This document shows positions 8,513 through 17,744 of a stretch of 64,000 bases of DNA, in pieces. The first letter of the stretch is position 1. Each line of letters starts with the position of its first letter. This DNA comes from Micromonospora deserti. Lineage in GTDB: Bacteria > Actinomycetota > Actinomycetes > Mycobacteriales > Micromonosporaceae. The stretch lies in NCBI RefSeq assembly GCF_003236335.1, contig NZ_POUB01000005.1, positions 17,712 to 81,711 of the forward strand, written 5' to 3'. Made by a program: the position numbers and the translations under genes. A model generated the notes under the pieces. It was not told the DNA's origin. It saw only the letters and a program-made list of their open reading frames with translations, and ran no database searches.

Positions 8513-8980
8513 CTAGCCGCTGCGGAATTCCGGCAGGCCGGCGTCGTCGGAGTCGGGCCCCACCATCGCGGTGAGGCTGGTGCCGTCCGCACAGAGCGCG
8601 CCGGCGCGCAGGTACATCCGGCGGTCCTGCGCCCGGGCCAGCACCTCGGTCTCGAATATCTCGTCCTCGACGCGCAGCAGGTCGATGTCGGTGCGCTGCT
8701 CGTAGTGGGCGCGGACGTCCAGCGGCGACATCCGGACGGTGGCCACGACCGTGGTCAACGCGCCCTGCTCGACCACCGAGGTCACCCGCGCCCCGTCGGG
8801 CAGGGCTAGGCCCGGCACGTCCGCGCGGACCTCCGGGTCGGTGTCCAGCGGCACCCGGTCGCAGCTGGGCAGGTTCGCCAGCATGTCCCGGCCCGGTCCG
8901 CCGCCGGCGGGCGAGTCCGTCCCGCCGCAGGCCACGAGGAGCGGAAACGCGACGAGGAGAGCGGTCACCCGGAGCTTCAC
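8513..8980 (-). CDS. Putative lipoprotein of unknown function
   Basis: A 155-residue protein starting at GTG 8980 with a lipoprotein signal (VTALLVAFPLLVAC, lipobox LVAC at about residue 18), then a short G/S/P linker and a compact domain. That domain contains three more cysteines (PSCDR, ALCADG) and alternating beta-strand character (VTSVVEQGALTTVVATVRM). I recognise no family. It lies 18 bases downstream of the sugar importer permease stop in transcription order (the operon runs leftward and ends at 8999), so it may be the last gene of that operon. Confidence 0.65.
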   Translation of the reverse strand: MKLRVTALLVAFPLLVACGGTDSPAGGGPGRDMLANLPSCDRVPLDTDPEVRADVPGLALPDGARVTSVVEQGALTTVVATVRMSPLDVRAHYEQRTDIDLLRVEDEIFETEVLARAQDRRMYLRAGALCADGTSLTAMVGPDSDDAGLPEFRSG

Positions 8981-8998
8981 CGCAGCAGGATGCCACGG

Positions 8999-9868
8999 TC
9001 AGCGCAGCACCCGCCAGCGCCGCACCATCACCAGCTGGACGGTGATCACGGCGGCGGTGACCAGCATCAGCAGGATCGTGATGAGCGAGCCGTAGGCGAA
9101 CCCGGAGAACTCGAAGACCTGGTCGAAGATGTAGACGGGCAGGTAGAGCGTCGCGTTGGCCGGCCGGCCGTCGGTGAGCACGTACGCCGGCACGAAGTTG
9201 ACCTGCAACGTGAGGATGGTGTCCCGGACGGCGAGCAGCACCAGCACCGGGGCGAGCAGCGGCAGGGTGAGCCGGCGCAGCTGGCCGACCGGCCCGCACC
9301 CCTCCAGCGCCGCCGCCTCGTACAGCCGGCCGTTCAACATCCGGCGGGCGGCGAGCACCACCACGAACCCCTCGCCGATCGGGAACGCCAGCATCAGCAC
9401 CACGCCCACCCGCGCGGTGGTCGGGTCGGCCAGCCAGGTGAACCCCGGGTGGCCGACGAGCCCGAGGAGCTGGTTCAGCGGCCCGTACAGCGGGTTGAGC
9501 ACCCACAGGAACAGCACCGCCAGCGCCACGTCCGGGATCACCGTGGGCAGGTAGACGGCGGTGCGGAACCAGCGGCCGCCGGGCCGCGGCGCGGCGAGCA
9601 GCAGCCCGAGCCCCACCGCCGCCACCAGCCGCACCGGTACGGCCAGCGCGACGTGGAACAGCGACGCCTGGAGGCTGTCGACCAGGAAACTGTCGTCGAG
9701 CAGCCGGCGGACGTTGGCCAGACCGACGAACCGCGGGTCCCGGGTCAGGCCGGTGTGGTCGGTGCCGGCGTAGCCGACGTTCAGCAGCGCCGGGACCAGG
9801 ATCAGCAGCGCGACCGCCACGGCGTACGGGGCGAGGAACGCCCACGCGGTAAGCGGGCGCCGGCTCAT
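8999..9868 (-). CDS. Carbohydrate ABC transporter permease (MalF/UgpA-like)
   Basis: A 289-residue permease with six predicted membrane helices beginning at WAFLAPYAVAVALLILVPALL. The EAA-loop signature for contact with the ATPase is visible as YEAAALEGCGPVGQLRRLTLPLL (about residues 195-217). Its start overlaps the ATPase stop by four bases (ATGA). It is the fourth gene of a leftward operon that runs permease, binding protein, ATPase, permease. With its partner permease it forms the channel of a sugar importer in the cytoplasmic membrane. Confidence 0.9.
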   Translation of the reverse strand: MSRRPLTAWAFLAPYAVAVALLILVPALLNVGYAGTDHTGLTRDPRFVGLANVRRLLDDSFLVDSLQASLFHVALAVPVRLVAAVGLGLLLAAPRPGGRWFRTAVYLPTVIPDVALAVLFLWVLNPLYGPLNQLLGLVGHPGFTWLADPTTARVGVVLMLAFPIGEGFVVVLAARRMLNGRLYEAAALEGCGPVGQLRRLTLPLLAPVLVLLAVRDTILTLQVNFVPAYVLTDGRPANATLYLPVYIFDQVFEFSGFAYGSLITILLMLVTAAVITVQLVMVRRWRVLR

Positions 9869-10878
9869 CGGCGCAGCCCGGTGGCGGTGTCGAACCGGTG
9901 CACCCGGGCCGGGTCGACCCGCAGCCGCACCCGCTCGCCCGGCCCCACGCCGGGGCGTGGTCCGGTGCGGACGGTCAGCCGGGTGCCGTCGTCGGCCCGG
10001 GTCAGCAGCACGGCCTCGCTGCCGAGCGCCTCCACCGCCTCCAACGTCACCTCGACCGGCGCGGCGCCGTCGAGCGCCAGGTCCTCGGGGCGTACGCCGA
10101 GAGTCGCGCCGGCGTCGCCGCCGAGCAGCCCGCCGCCGGGCACCAGGTTCATCGGCGGGCTGCCCAGGAACCCGGCCACGAACGTGTCGGCCGGCTCGTC
10201 GTACACCTGCTGCGGCGGGCCGACCTGCCGCACCCGCCCACCGGCCAGGACGACCACCCGGTCGCCGAGGGTCATCGCCTCCTGCTGGTCGTGCGTGACG
10301 TGGATGGTGGTGGTGCGCAGCTCGCGGTGCAGCGCGAGCAGATCGGCCCGGGTGGCGAACCGCAGTGGCGCGTCCAGGCTGGCCAGCGGTTCGTCGAGCA
10401 GGTAGACGCTGGGTTCGCGGAGCAGCGCCCTGGCCAGGGCGACCCGCTGGCGCTGCCCGCCGGACATCTGGTCGGGGTACCGGTCGAGCAGGTCGGCGAT
10501 GCCGAGGCGTTCGGCGGCGGCCCGGGCCCGCCGATCCGCCTCGGCGCGGCGCACCCGGCGGACCTGGAGGCCGAAGAGCAGGTTCCCGCGTACGGTCAGG
10601 TGCGGGTAGAGGGCGTAGTCCTGGAAAACCATCGCCACCGCCCGCCGGTGCGGCGGCACCGTCGCGACGTCCTGGCCGTCGACCCACACCCGACCGTGGT
10701 CGGGCCGGTCCAGCCCGGCGATCAGCCGCAGGACGGTCGACTTGCCCGAGCCCGACGGGCCGACCAGGGTCACCATCTCGCCGGCGCGTACCTCCAGGTC
10801 GACGCCGTCGAGGGCGGTGACCCGCCCGTACGCCTTGGTCAGGGACTCCAGCCGGATGACTCCCCGGGCGTCGCTCAC
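9865..10878 (-). CDS. Sugar ABC transporter ATPase (MalK/UgpC/MsmX-like)
   Basis: A 337-residue ATPase with all nucleotide-binding motifs: Walker A GPSGSGKST, Q-loop MVFQDYALYPHLTV, signature MSGGQRQRVALARAL, Walker B SVYLLDEPLASLD and the H-switch IHVTHDQQEA. The C-terminal third carries an OB-type regulatory region (GVRPEDLAL) as in MalK-type importers. It starts at a GTG that overlaps the binding-protein stop by four bases. Having a dedicated ATPase inside the operon is less common in actinomycetes, where one shared MsiK often serves many sugar importers; the second importer at 21-24 kb has none of its own. Confidence 0.93.
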   Translation of the reverse strand: MSDARGVIRLESLTKAYGRVTALDGVDLEVRAGEMVTLVGPSGSGKSTVLRLIAGLDRPDHGRVWVDGQDVATVPPHRRAVAMVFQDYALYPHLTVRGNLLFGLQVRRVRRAEADRRARAAAERLGIADLLDRYPDQMSGGQRQRVALARALLREPSVYLLDEPLASLDAPLRFATRADLLALHRELRTTTIHVTHDQQEAMTLGDRVVVLAGGRVRQVGPPQQVYDEPADTFVAGFLGSPPMNLVPGGGLLGGDAGATLGVRPEDLALDGAAPVEVTLEAVEALGSEAVLLTRADDGTRLTVRTGPRPGVGPGERVRLRVDPARVHRFDTATGLRR

Positions 10879-12170
10879 GGGCCGGTCCCCACCGGTGCGG
10901 CGAACAGCGGCCGCAGCTTCTCCTCCAGGTTCGCCAGCCCCGCCGCGCGGTCGACCCGGCCGTAGAACACCTCCGTGAGCAGGGTGTCCGCCTCCCGTTC
11001 GACCCGCGCCCAGGTGGCGGTGCGCGGGGTGGCCCGCAGGTGCGGCTCGGCGTCGAGGAACACCCGCGACGAGCGCGGCGGCTGGGCGGGGTCGAGGAAG
11101 GCCGGGGAGGTGGCGACGTCCAGCCGGGACGGTACGGTGCGCCCGGACCGGGCGAGGGTCTGCTGGCCGGTGACGCCCATCGCGAACTCGATGAACCGCC
11201 ACGCCTCGCTGTGGTCGGGCAGGCCGGCGCTCATGCAGTAGGCGTCGCTGTGCAGGATCGACGCCGGTACGCCGCCGGGCGCCACCGGTAGTGGCGCCGC
11301 GTCCCAGGTGAAGCCGTCGATGGTCCGCAGGGTGGGCACGGCGACCCGGCTGCTCAGGTACATGCCGAGGGTGCCGCGCAGGAACCGGGCCTCGCTGGAC
11401 TCGCTCTGTTCCTCGGCGTCGGGCGGCACCACGTGGTGTCGCAGTTGCAGGTCCAGGAACCAGTCGACGGCCCGCCGGGTGGCCGGGTCGCCGCGCAGGG
11501 TCAGCGTCGTGGGTCGGGTCGGGTCGTCGACCAGCTCGCCCCGGTTGGACCAGACGAACGGCGCGAGCCGGGCGATCGACGGCTCCACGCCCAGCCCGTA
11601 CCGGCCGTCGCCGGTCAGCCCACGGGCCGCGGCGAGAAAATCGTTCCAGTCCCACCCGGCCTGCGGCAGCGGTACGCCGGCCGCGCGGAACAGGTCGGCG
11701 TTGTAGTAGACGACCAGGGAGGACAGGTTCTGCGGCAGGCAGGCCAGTGCCGTGCCGTCGAAGCGGAACGCGTCGAGGGCGCGCGGGCTGAAGTCGCTCT
11801 CCTTGAGCACGGTGCTCGCGTCCAGGTAGGACTGCACCGGCTCGATCGCCCGCTGCGCGGCGAACTGGCCGTAGCGGCGGTAGTTGATCAGGAATACGTC
11901 CGGTGGCCGGCCGCCGGCGAACGACGACGTCAACCGGGCCATCAGCTCGTCCTGGGTGGCGACGGGGGAGAGGGTGACCTCGGCGTCGGAGTTGGCCTCC
12001 TCGAAGGCGTCGATCAGGGCGCGGTAGCCGGTGATCTCCTCGGCGTCGCCGAACAGCATCACCGTGATGCCCGGCCGGTCCTGCCCGGCGGCGTCGCAGC
12101 CGGCGCCCGCCCCGACCAGCAGGGCGGCGGCGAGCAGCCCGGCGCAACCCCGTCGCCACCACCGGTTCAT
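10875..12170 (-). CDS. Sugar ABC transporter substrate-binding lipoprotein
   Basis: A 431-residue family-1 extracellular solute-binding protein. The N-terminus is a lipoprotein signal (LLAAALLVGAGAGCD, cysteine near residue 25). The mature part has the usual features: ITVMLFGDAEEITGYRALIDAFEEAN at the start of lobe 1, PPDVFLINYRRYGQFA, and aromatic residues for sugar stacking. It is translationally coupled to the permease before it and the ATPase after it by 4-nt overlaps, so the whole importer is one transcript. The sugar is not known; the neighbouring PucR regulator and GH9-like hydrolase suggest an oligosaccharide. Confidence 0.9.
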   Translation of the reverse strand: MNRWWRRGCAGLLAAALLVGAGAGCDAAGQDRPGITVMLFGDAEEITGYRALIDAFEEANSDAEVTLSPVATQDELMARLTSSFAGGRPPDVFLINYRRYGQFAAQRAIEPVQSYLDASTVLKESDFSPRALDAFRFDGTALACLPQNLSSLVVYYNADLFRAAGVPLPQAGWDWNDFLAAARGLTGDGRYGLGVEPSIARLAPFVWSNRGELVDDPTRPTTLTLRGDPATRRAVDWFLDLQLRHHVVPPDAEEQSESSEARFLRGTLGMYLSSRVAVPTLRTIDGFTWDAAPLPVAPGGVPASILHSDAYCMSAGLPDHSEAWRFIEFAMGVTGQQTLARSGRTVPSRLDVATSPAFLDPAQPPRSSRVFLDAEPHLRATPRTATWARVEREADTLLTEVFYGRVDRAAGLANLEEKLRPLFAAPVGTGP

Positions 12171-13000
12171 CCGGGTCCTCCGTATCTCAGCGCCGACAGC
12201 GGACTGTCGTTCAGCAGGATCCGCTGGGCCAGCAGGAACACCACCACGCACGGGGCGGTCGCGATCACGCAGCCGGCCATCAGCAGCGGCCAGTCCGTGG
12301 GGTTGAGCAGCAGCAGGAACCGCAGCCCCAGCGGGTAGGTGTAGCGGTCGCCGCTGTGCAGGTACAGCAGCGGGTCGATGAAGTTGGACCAGTGGAAGGT
12401 GAAGGCCAGCACGGCCACCGCCAGGGTCGCCGGGCGCACCTGCGGCAGCGCCAGCCGGCGCCACACGGTCAGCCACCCGGCGCCCTCCAACCGGGCCGCC
12501 TCCAGCTGGCTGTCCGGCACGCCGCCGAAGCTCCAGGCGTAGAGCAGCACCAGGAACGGGCTGACCGCGAGGAGGGCCGGGGCCAGCAGCGGCACGTACG
12601 TGTCGACCGCGCCGGCCAGGCGGAACAGCTCGAAGCGGGTGGCCCATACCGCGGTGACCGGCACCAGCAGCAGCGCCAGCAGGCCGAGGATCATCCGCCG
12701 CCGGGCGGGCGGGGTGAGCAGCCGCAGCCCGAACCCGGTCAGCGAGGCGACCAGCACGGTCACCGGCACGGCCAGCGCGACGACCAGGGCGGAGTTCGCC
12801 AGATAGGTGAAGAGCGGCATCAGCTCGGGCAGCCGCCGGTACGCGGCCAGCGTCGGCGCCGCCGGCAGGACCTCCAGCGTCCGGGGCGGCGGCAGGCCGG
12901 CGGGGCGCAGGGAACCGACCACCATGAACCACAGCGGGGCGGCGAACACCGCCGCGACGAGGGCGGGCACGGCGAAGCGCCCGATCCACCGCCAGGCCAT
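12167..13000 (-). CDS. Carbohydrate ABC transporter permease (MalG-like)
   Basis: A 277-residue permease, first gene of the importer operon. The N-terminal helix reads FAVPALVAAVFAAPLWFMVV and the EAA loop is LEAARLEGAGWLTVWRRLALPQVRPA. ATG 13000 is preferred because a GAGGGGGTGG site lies at a good distance upstream; GTG 13009 is also in frame. Its stop overlaps the binding-protein start (ATGA). Unusually, the MalG-type gene precedes the binding-protein gene, whereas the common order is binding protein, MalF, MalG. Confidence 0.88.
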   Translation of the reverse strand: MAWRWIGRFAVPALVAAVFAAPLWFMVVGSLRPAGLPPPRTLEVLPAAPTLAAYRRLPELMPLFTYLANSALVVALAVPVTVLVASLTGFGLRLLTPPARRRMILGLLALLLVPVTAVWATRFELFRLAGAVDTYVPLLAPALLAVSPFLVLLYAWSFGGVPDSQLEAARLEGAGWLTVWRRLALPQVRPATLAVAVLAFTFHWSNFIDPLLYLHSGDRYTYPLGLRFLLLLNPTDWPLLMAGCVIATAPCVVVFLLAQRILLNDSPLSALRYGGPG

Positions 13001-13051
13001 GACATCCACCCCCTCAGTCCGTGAACCCGCCCCGACCTGGGAGTCCCCGGC

Positions 13052-13065
13052 GGTTCCGCCGAACC
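13052..13065. promoter_or_regulatory. Inverted repeat upstream of the sugar importer operon
   Basis: GGTTC-CGCC-GAACC is a perfect inverted repeat located 52 bases upstream of the first importer gene and between it and the PucR-type regulator, with a further GAACC about 5 bases to the right. It is a candidate operator; no binding protein can be assigned from sequence alone. Confidence 0.35.
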
Positions 13066-13155
13066 TACGAACCGCTCGGCCGCCCGGTCATCGGCCACCT
13101 GTCGAAGATCTCCGGCACCGGTTGCTACGTCTGTCGCAGCCGAGAGCCGCGGCGG

Positions 13156-14385
13156 TCAGCCGTCCGGCCGGTAACGGCCCTCCAGCCGGGCCAGTTTCAG
13201 CGCCAGGTGCAGGCAGAGGCGCTCGTTGCCGTCCTTCAGGTCGGTACCGGCGAGTTCCTCGATCCGCTGCAGCCGGTAGTAAAGCGTGGTGCGGTGCAGC
13301 CGCAGCTCGGCGGCGGTGGCGTGGGCGTTGCCGGCCAGGTCGAGGTAGCGCTCCAGGGTGGCCAGCAGCGCCTGGTGGGTCGGGGTGGGCAGCAGCCGCG
13401 CCAGCCCCGGATGCACGTCGGCGACGTCGAGGCGATGGTCGTTCAGCCGGGACAGCACCCGGTAGATACCCAGGCCCGACCAGGTCACCACCGGCCCGAG
13501 CGCCGGCAGCTGGGCGCCGATCCGGGCGGCGTGCAGCGCCTCGGCGTACGAGGCGACGGCGTTGACAAGTCGTGGCCGGGTCCGGCCGATCCCCACCACG
13601 GTCCGCACGACCGAGCCCAGGGAGCGGGTCATCTGCTGCAGCGCGTCGTCGAGGTGCTTCGCAGCGACCTCCGGGGCGGGCCGCCCGGCGGCCTGCCCCG
13701 CGCAGAGCAGCAGTACGCCGTGGTCGTGGCGGATCATGTGCAGCGCCTCCCGGGTGCCGATCCGGCGTCGCGCGGCGACCAGCGACTGCTCCAGCGCGAT
13801 CCGGGCGGCCTCGTCGGGTGCCTGGTGTCGCGGCGCGACCAGATGCGCGACGAGCGCCGTGCTCGGCCCGTCGCCGGCGATCATGCCAGCCTCCAGCAGC
13901 GCCCGTACCGCCTGGTCGCGGGTCTCCGGGCGGTCGGCGAGCAGCGTACGGGCGGCTTCGGTCTCCCGCTGGGCGGCCAGCTCGCCGAGCAGGTTCTCCC
14001 GGTACAACGCCAGGGACAGCTCTTTCAGCAGCCCCGTCGCCTCCATGTCGACGTCTGTCAGGGTGCCGTCGGCGTCGATGAACCAGACGAAGCCCAGCAG
14101 CAGGTCGTGGTGGCGGATGGGCACGCAGACCCGGGGCAGCAGGTCGAGCTCCGGATGGGCCGGGATCCGGATCGGCTCGCGGGCGTCCATGATGCCGAAG
14201 TTGCGCAGCCAGGCCATCACCTCGGGGGTGGTCTGCCGGCGCAGGATCGACGCCCGGCGCACCTCGTCCACGAGGCCGGTCTGTTCGCTGTAGACCACGA
14301 CGCGCTGGCGCCGGTCCTCGATCAGGGCCGGCCGGCCCGTGTGCGCGGCGACGGCGTCGACGATGCGCTGCAGCTCACCCTGCAT
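13156..14385 (-). CDS. PucR/CdaR-type transcriptional regulator
   Basis: A 409-residue regulator. The N-terminal half (HTGRPALIEDRRQRVVVYSEQ, VCVPIRHHDLLLGFVWFID) looks like a GAF-type ligand-sensing domain. The C-terminal about 60 residues contain the PucR helix-turn-helix: LERYLDLAGNAHATAAELRLHRTTLYYRLQRIEELAG. Such proteins usually activate neighbouring catabolic genes. It is transcribed in the same direction as the importer operon that begins 156 bases downstream and is divergent from the GH9-like hydrolase gene, so it may control either. The start at 14385 gives the full sensor domain. Confidence 0.87.
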   Translation of the reverse strand: MQGELQRIVDAVAAHTGRPALIEDRRQRVVVYSEQTGLVDEVRRASILRRQTTPEVMAWLRNFGIMDAREPIRIPAHPELDLLPRVCVPIRHHDLLLGFVWFIDADGTLTDVDMEATGLLKELSLALYRENLLGELAAQRETEAARTLLADRPETRDQAVRALLEAGMIAGDGPSTALVAHLVAPRHQAPDEAARIALEQSLVAARRRIGTREALHMIRHDHGVLLLCAGQAAGRPAPEVAAKHLDDALQQMTRSLGSVVRTVVGIGRTRPRLVNAVASYAEALHAARIGAQLPALGPVVTWSGLGIYRVLSRLNDHRLDVADVHPGLARLLPTPTHQALLATLERYLDLAGNAHATAAELRLHRTTLYYRLQRIEELAGTDLKDGNERLCLHLALKLARLEGRYRPDG

Positions 14386-14629
14386 GACAACCTCCGCTCG
14401 CCGGTCCCGGCCCTGGCCCGGGACACCGGCCGCACCATGATCAGAAACCCTGTCTACACCGGCGGCCCCATGCCTGGCCAGGCCCTTCGCGCCGGCCGGT
14501 GCGACGAGCGTCCGGGCGGACCCCGAACATCAGGCGTCGGTGGCCGGTTTCCCGTCACAGCCACCGGGCCGGCCGGGACCAGGCGCCAGACCGGTACCCG
14601 TCCAGGGTGCTCGGTCCGTTCCAGACTGA

Positions 14630-14658
14630 TTGACTACGTGCATCATCCGCATTACGGT
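14630..14658 (+). promoter_or_regulatory. Promoter/operator block upstream of the GH9-like hydrolase gene
   Basis: TTGACT (14630-14635) and TACGGT (14653-14658) are 17 bases apart. The block from 14627 to about 14685 is closely matched by 18771-18830 in front of the iclR-eda operon. Shared strings are ACGTGCATCAT, the -10 region and C-TATA-CGCAA. The shared sequence exceeds what a core promoter needs, so it probably contains an IclR operator. The rest of the 410-bp intergenic space to the left (14386-14626) holds nothing I recognise. Confidence 0.65.
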
Positions 14659-14795
14659 CCCGTATAGCGCAACCACCTCCCAGAATCTTTCATCCGAGCC
14701 GGTTAGGTCTGAAACGTAACCACCGCCAGCTGGACCCGCGGCGAGACCGTCGATCGTGCACGGTCCGCGCGACGGAGCTGACAAGGAGGTCCTCT

Positions 14796-17693
14796 GTGAC
14801 CAGACGTACCCGCCGCCAGGCCGCGGCGGCCCTGACCGCGACGCTGACGGCGACCGTGGCGCTGGGCCCGGGGCCGGGGGCGACCGCCGCCCCGTCCGGC
14901 ACCGCGCCCGGGCCGCAGCTGTTCACCGACGACTTCTCCGCCGGGCTCACCCGGTGGCGCGCGCTGACCGGCGCGCTCACCGAGTGGACGGCGACGACCG
15001 CCGAGTTCCCCTACGTCTCGGTCGACACCCGCAACCAGCCCTCGGGCCGGTACATCGCACCGGTTACCCCGGTCGACCTGCCCGACGCCTACGAACTGCG
15101 CACCCGCGTCCGGGTCGAGGCGACCACCGACTCGCCCACCGTCTCCGTGCTCACCGACTTTCAGGAGCCGTACGCCGTCACCCAGAACAACCTCGCCGCC
15201 CAGCTGGCCGGCTGGTCCGGGGTGCAGGTATCCCGCCCGGTGACCAGGACGGTGTGCCGCGGCCCCGCGCCGCTGCGCCAGGGGGAGTGGCACGAACTGG
15301 TCATCCGCCGGGCCAACGGCATCTCGGTGGTGGAGGTCGACGCCCAGCGCGTGGCGGTCGTCGACTCACCCACCGCCGGCGGCACCATCGGCCTCGGCGT
15401 CTACCACGCGCGGGCGTCGTTCGCCGCCGTCGCCGTCCACGGCCTGACGGCCGTACCCGACGGCCACCCCACCACCGCCTCCGGCTGCTCGTGGACCGGG
15501 CCCGGCGAGCCCGACGCCGACCAGCCCGTCCTGGTCAACCAGAGCGGCTACAACCTCGGTCAGGCCAAGCGGTTCACCGCCCCGCGGGCCGCCGACGGCG
15601 ATCCGTTCCGCGTCGTCGACGCCGCCGGGACCGTCCGCCACTCCGGCACCGTACGCGGCCAGGTCGGCGACTTCACCGGCTTCGAGCCGGCGGACGCCGG
15701 GCCGTACACGGTGGTGGTCGACGGCGCGGCCGGGACCGGCGAATCCGTCCCGTTCGGTGTCGGCGCGGACTGGATCGAGCGGGTGTCGTACCGCCGGGCG
15801 GTGCAGTTCATGACCGACGTCCGGTGCTACTACGGCGACTTCAGCCGGATGGTCCACGGCGGCACCGACCCGCAGAACTGCTACCTCGGCGTCGGCTGGC
15901 GCGACTCGCACCAGATGTCGTTCGAGCTGCCCGCCCTGGTCGACATGTACCTGGCCAACCCGTCGGCGTTCGCGCAGATCACCGACCCCGACGCGAGGTA
16001 CGTCGGGCTGCCGGTGCAGCTGCCGGCGGACACCCCGGAGATCGTCCGGCTGATCCACTGGGCGGTCGAGGTGTACCTCGACGGGCGGGTCAACCACACG
16101 CTGCTCAAGGAGCAGCTCGCCGCGTTCCTCTACGCCTACCCCTACCTGGCGCGGTACGTCCCGCGCGAGGTCTACGAGCGGGCCCGCGACTACCTCTTCG
16201 GCATCTGGGACGACCCGGCCAAGGACCGCTTCGCCTGGTACGACACCACCCCGCACACGGCCGACCTGCTGCAGGTCTACACCCAGGTCGGCTCCGGCAA
16301 GGGCGAGCTTCCCCCCGGCCACTCGGTCTGGCCGAACGTAATGATGTACGAGGTGGCGACGCGGGAGGGGCGTGCCGACGCCGACCGGTACCTCGCGGCC
16401 GCCCGGGCCCAGGCCGCGTGGCTGGTCGAGCACCTCGACGTCACCGACCCGACGGTCACCAAGGGCCAGCGGCAGGGCGAGTACCACCTCGTGACCGGCC
16501 TGGCCCGGCTGCTGGAGCAGCACCCCGATCAGGCGCCGTCGGGCACCCGGGAGTTCATCCGGGACTGGGCCGAGGTGGTGGCGGAGCGCTCGGACAACCT
16601 GTGGGACTTCCGCCGGTACTCGGCCGACCGGTGGACCATCCCGCCGTTCACCGGCGGCGGCTCGGCCAGCGATCCGAACGAGACGGGCAACGTGGCCGGC
16701 TTCGCCGCCCCGGCACTGGCCGCCGCGCGGGTGCTCGGCGACGACCCGCTCGCCGCCCGGCTGCGGCAGGTCGCGGTGGCCCACGTGGACAACATCTTCG
16801 GCCGCAACCCCACCGGGCGGCACGCCTCGTACCGGGGCCCGACGGAGCAGTGGGGCTTCGAAGGGGTGGAGCGCGGCTGGTACTCGGAGTTCCAGGGCGG
16901 GGCCGGCCGGCTCCAGGGCTCCCGTGGGGTGCTCGACGGCAGCCCGAAGAACGGCCACTACCCGTACCACCCGGAGGTGGGCAACATCGGCCACTCCGAG
17001 GGCTGGGTCACCGTCAACAGCGCCTGGAACGAGGCCCTGGCCTGGCGGGCGGTCGACGTTACGCAGGTGCGGGTCGTCGACGCCGCCGGCGCCGTGGTGG
17101 ACCGGGTGCCCGAGGGAACCCGCCCGGCGGTTCGGCTCACCGCGCCGCTCAACTTCGACCCCACCGCACTGGACCGGGCCGAGGTCCAGGTCCGCGTCGG
17201 CGAGGACGGCATCCCGCGGCGCCTCGCCGTGGTGCAGGACGGTCCGAACGCGACGACGTACCGCGCCGAGCTGGACCTGGCGGCGATCGGCGCGCGGCTC
17301 GGCGACACCGTCACCGTCTCCTACGGCTACGGCTACTTCGCCCAGGAGACGACGGTGACGGTCACCGCGCCGCTGTGTCAGGGCCTGCCGGCGACCGTCG
17401 TCGGCACCGACGGCGCCGACCGGCTGGTCGGGACCGCGGGCGACGACGTCATCGTCGGCCGGGCCGGTGACGACGTGATCGCCGGCCGCGGTGGCGACGA
17501 CGTGATCTGCGGCGGTGACGGCGCCGACCGGCTGGCCGGCGGGCCGGGCGACGACGTGCTGCTCGGCGGCGCCGGCCCGGACGTCGTGGCCGGTGGCCCG
17601 GGCGACGACCGGTTGTACGGCGGCGCGGACGAGGACGTCGTCGCCGGCGGTGCCGGCTCCGACGTGACCGACCAGGCCGGCCCGGAGGCGTGA
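14796..17693 (+). CDS. Secreted GH9-like (alpha/alpha)6 glycoside hydrolase with RTX repeats
   Basis: A 965-residue exported protein starting at GTG 14796 behind a perfect AAGGAGGT site. Domains in order: signal peptide (1-32); a jelly-roll carbohydrate-binding-like region (about 41-225, DDFSAGLTRW...); a cellulase N-terminal Ig-like domain (about 243-325, VLVNQSGYNLGQAKRF); and a GH9-like helical catalytic region (about 330-790). Candidate catalytic residues are Asp in WRDSHQ (about 370) and Glu in WNEALAW (about 746). Then come a short beta-region and seven or more RTX nonapeptides (GGxGDD type, about 869-960). RTX repeats bind calcium and are typical of Gram-negative type I secretion substrates. 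The polymer attacked is unknown; the neighbouring pathway suggests a uronate- or deoxy-sugar-containing glycan. Confidence 0.85.
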   Translation: MTRRTRRQAAAALTATLTATVALGPGPGATAAPSGTAPGPQLFTDDFSAGLTRWRALTGALTEWTATTAEFPYVSVDTRNQPSGRYIAPVTPVDLPDAYELRTRVRVEATTDSPTVSVLTDFQEPYAVTQNNLAAQLAGWSGVQVSRPVTRTVCRGPAPLRQGEWHELVIRRANGISVVEVDAQRVAVVDSPTAGGTIGLGVYHARASFAAVAVHGLTAVPDGHPTTASGCSWTGPGEPDADQPVLVNQSGYNLGQAKRFTAPRAADGDPFRVVDAAGTVRHSGTVRGQVGDFTGFEPADAGPYTVVVDGAAGTGESVPFGVGADWIERVSYRRAVQFMTDVRCYYGDFSRMVHGGTDPQNCYLGVGWRDSHQMSFELPALVDMYLANPSAFAQITDPDARYVGLPVQLPADTPEIVRLIHWAVEVYLDGRVNHTLLKEQLAAFLYAYPYLARYVPREVYERARDYLFGIWDDPAKDRFAWYDTTPHTADLLQVYTQVGSGKGELPPGHSVWPNVMMYEVATREGRADADRYLAAARAQAAWLVEHLDVTDPTVTKGQRQGEYHLVTGLARLLEQHPDQAPSGTREFIRDWAEVVAERSDNLWDFRRYSADRWTIPPFTGGGSASDPNETGNVAGFAAPALAAARVLGDDPLAARLRQVAVAHVDNIFGRNPTGRHASYRGPTEQWGFEGVERGWYSEFQGGAGRLQGSRGVLDGSPKNGHYPYHPEVGNIGHSEGWVTVNSAWNEALAWRAVDVTQVRVVDAAGAVVDRVPEGTRPAVRLTAPLNFDPTALDRAEVQVRVGEDGIPRRLAVVQDGPNATTYRAELDLAAIGARLGDTVTVSYGYGYFAQETTVTVTAPLCQGLPATVVGTDGADRLVGTAGDDVIVGRAGDDVIAGRGGDDVICGGDGADRLAGGPGDDVLLGGAGPDVVAGGPGDDRLYGGADEDVVAGGAGSDVTDQAGPEA

Positions 17694-17696
17694 GTC

Positions 17697-17736
17697 GCAG
17701 TGGTGCCGGGGTGGCGCTCCCGCCCGGCACCACTGC
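17697..17736. terminator. Bidirectional terminator between hydrolase and KDG kinase genes
   Basis: GCAGTGGTGCCGGG and CCCGGCACCACTGC form a perfect 14-bp stem with a 12-base loop between the convergent genes ending at 17693 and 17745. Confidence 0.8.
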
Positions 17737-17744
17737 GGTAAGCC

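Noticed and set aside
17390..17680. Tandem short repeats as a possible satellite or CRISPR
   Set aside because: They are in-frame codons for RTX nonapeptides in the hydrolase C-terminus, with no spacers.
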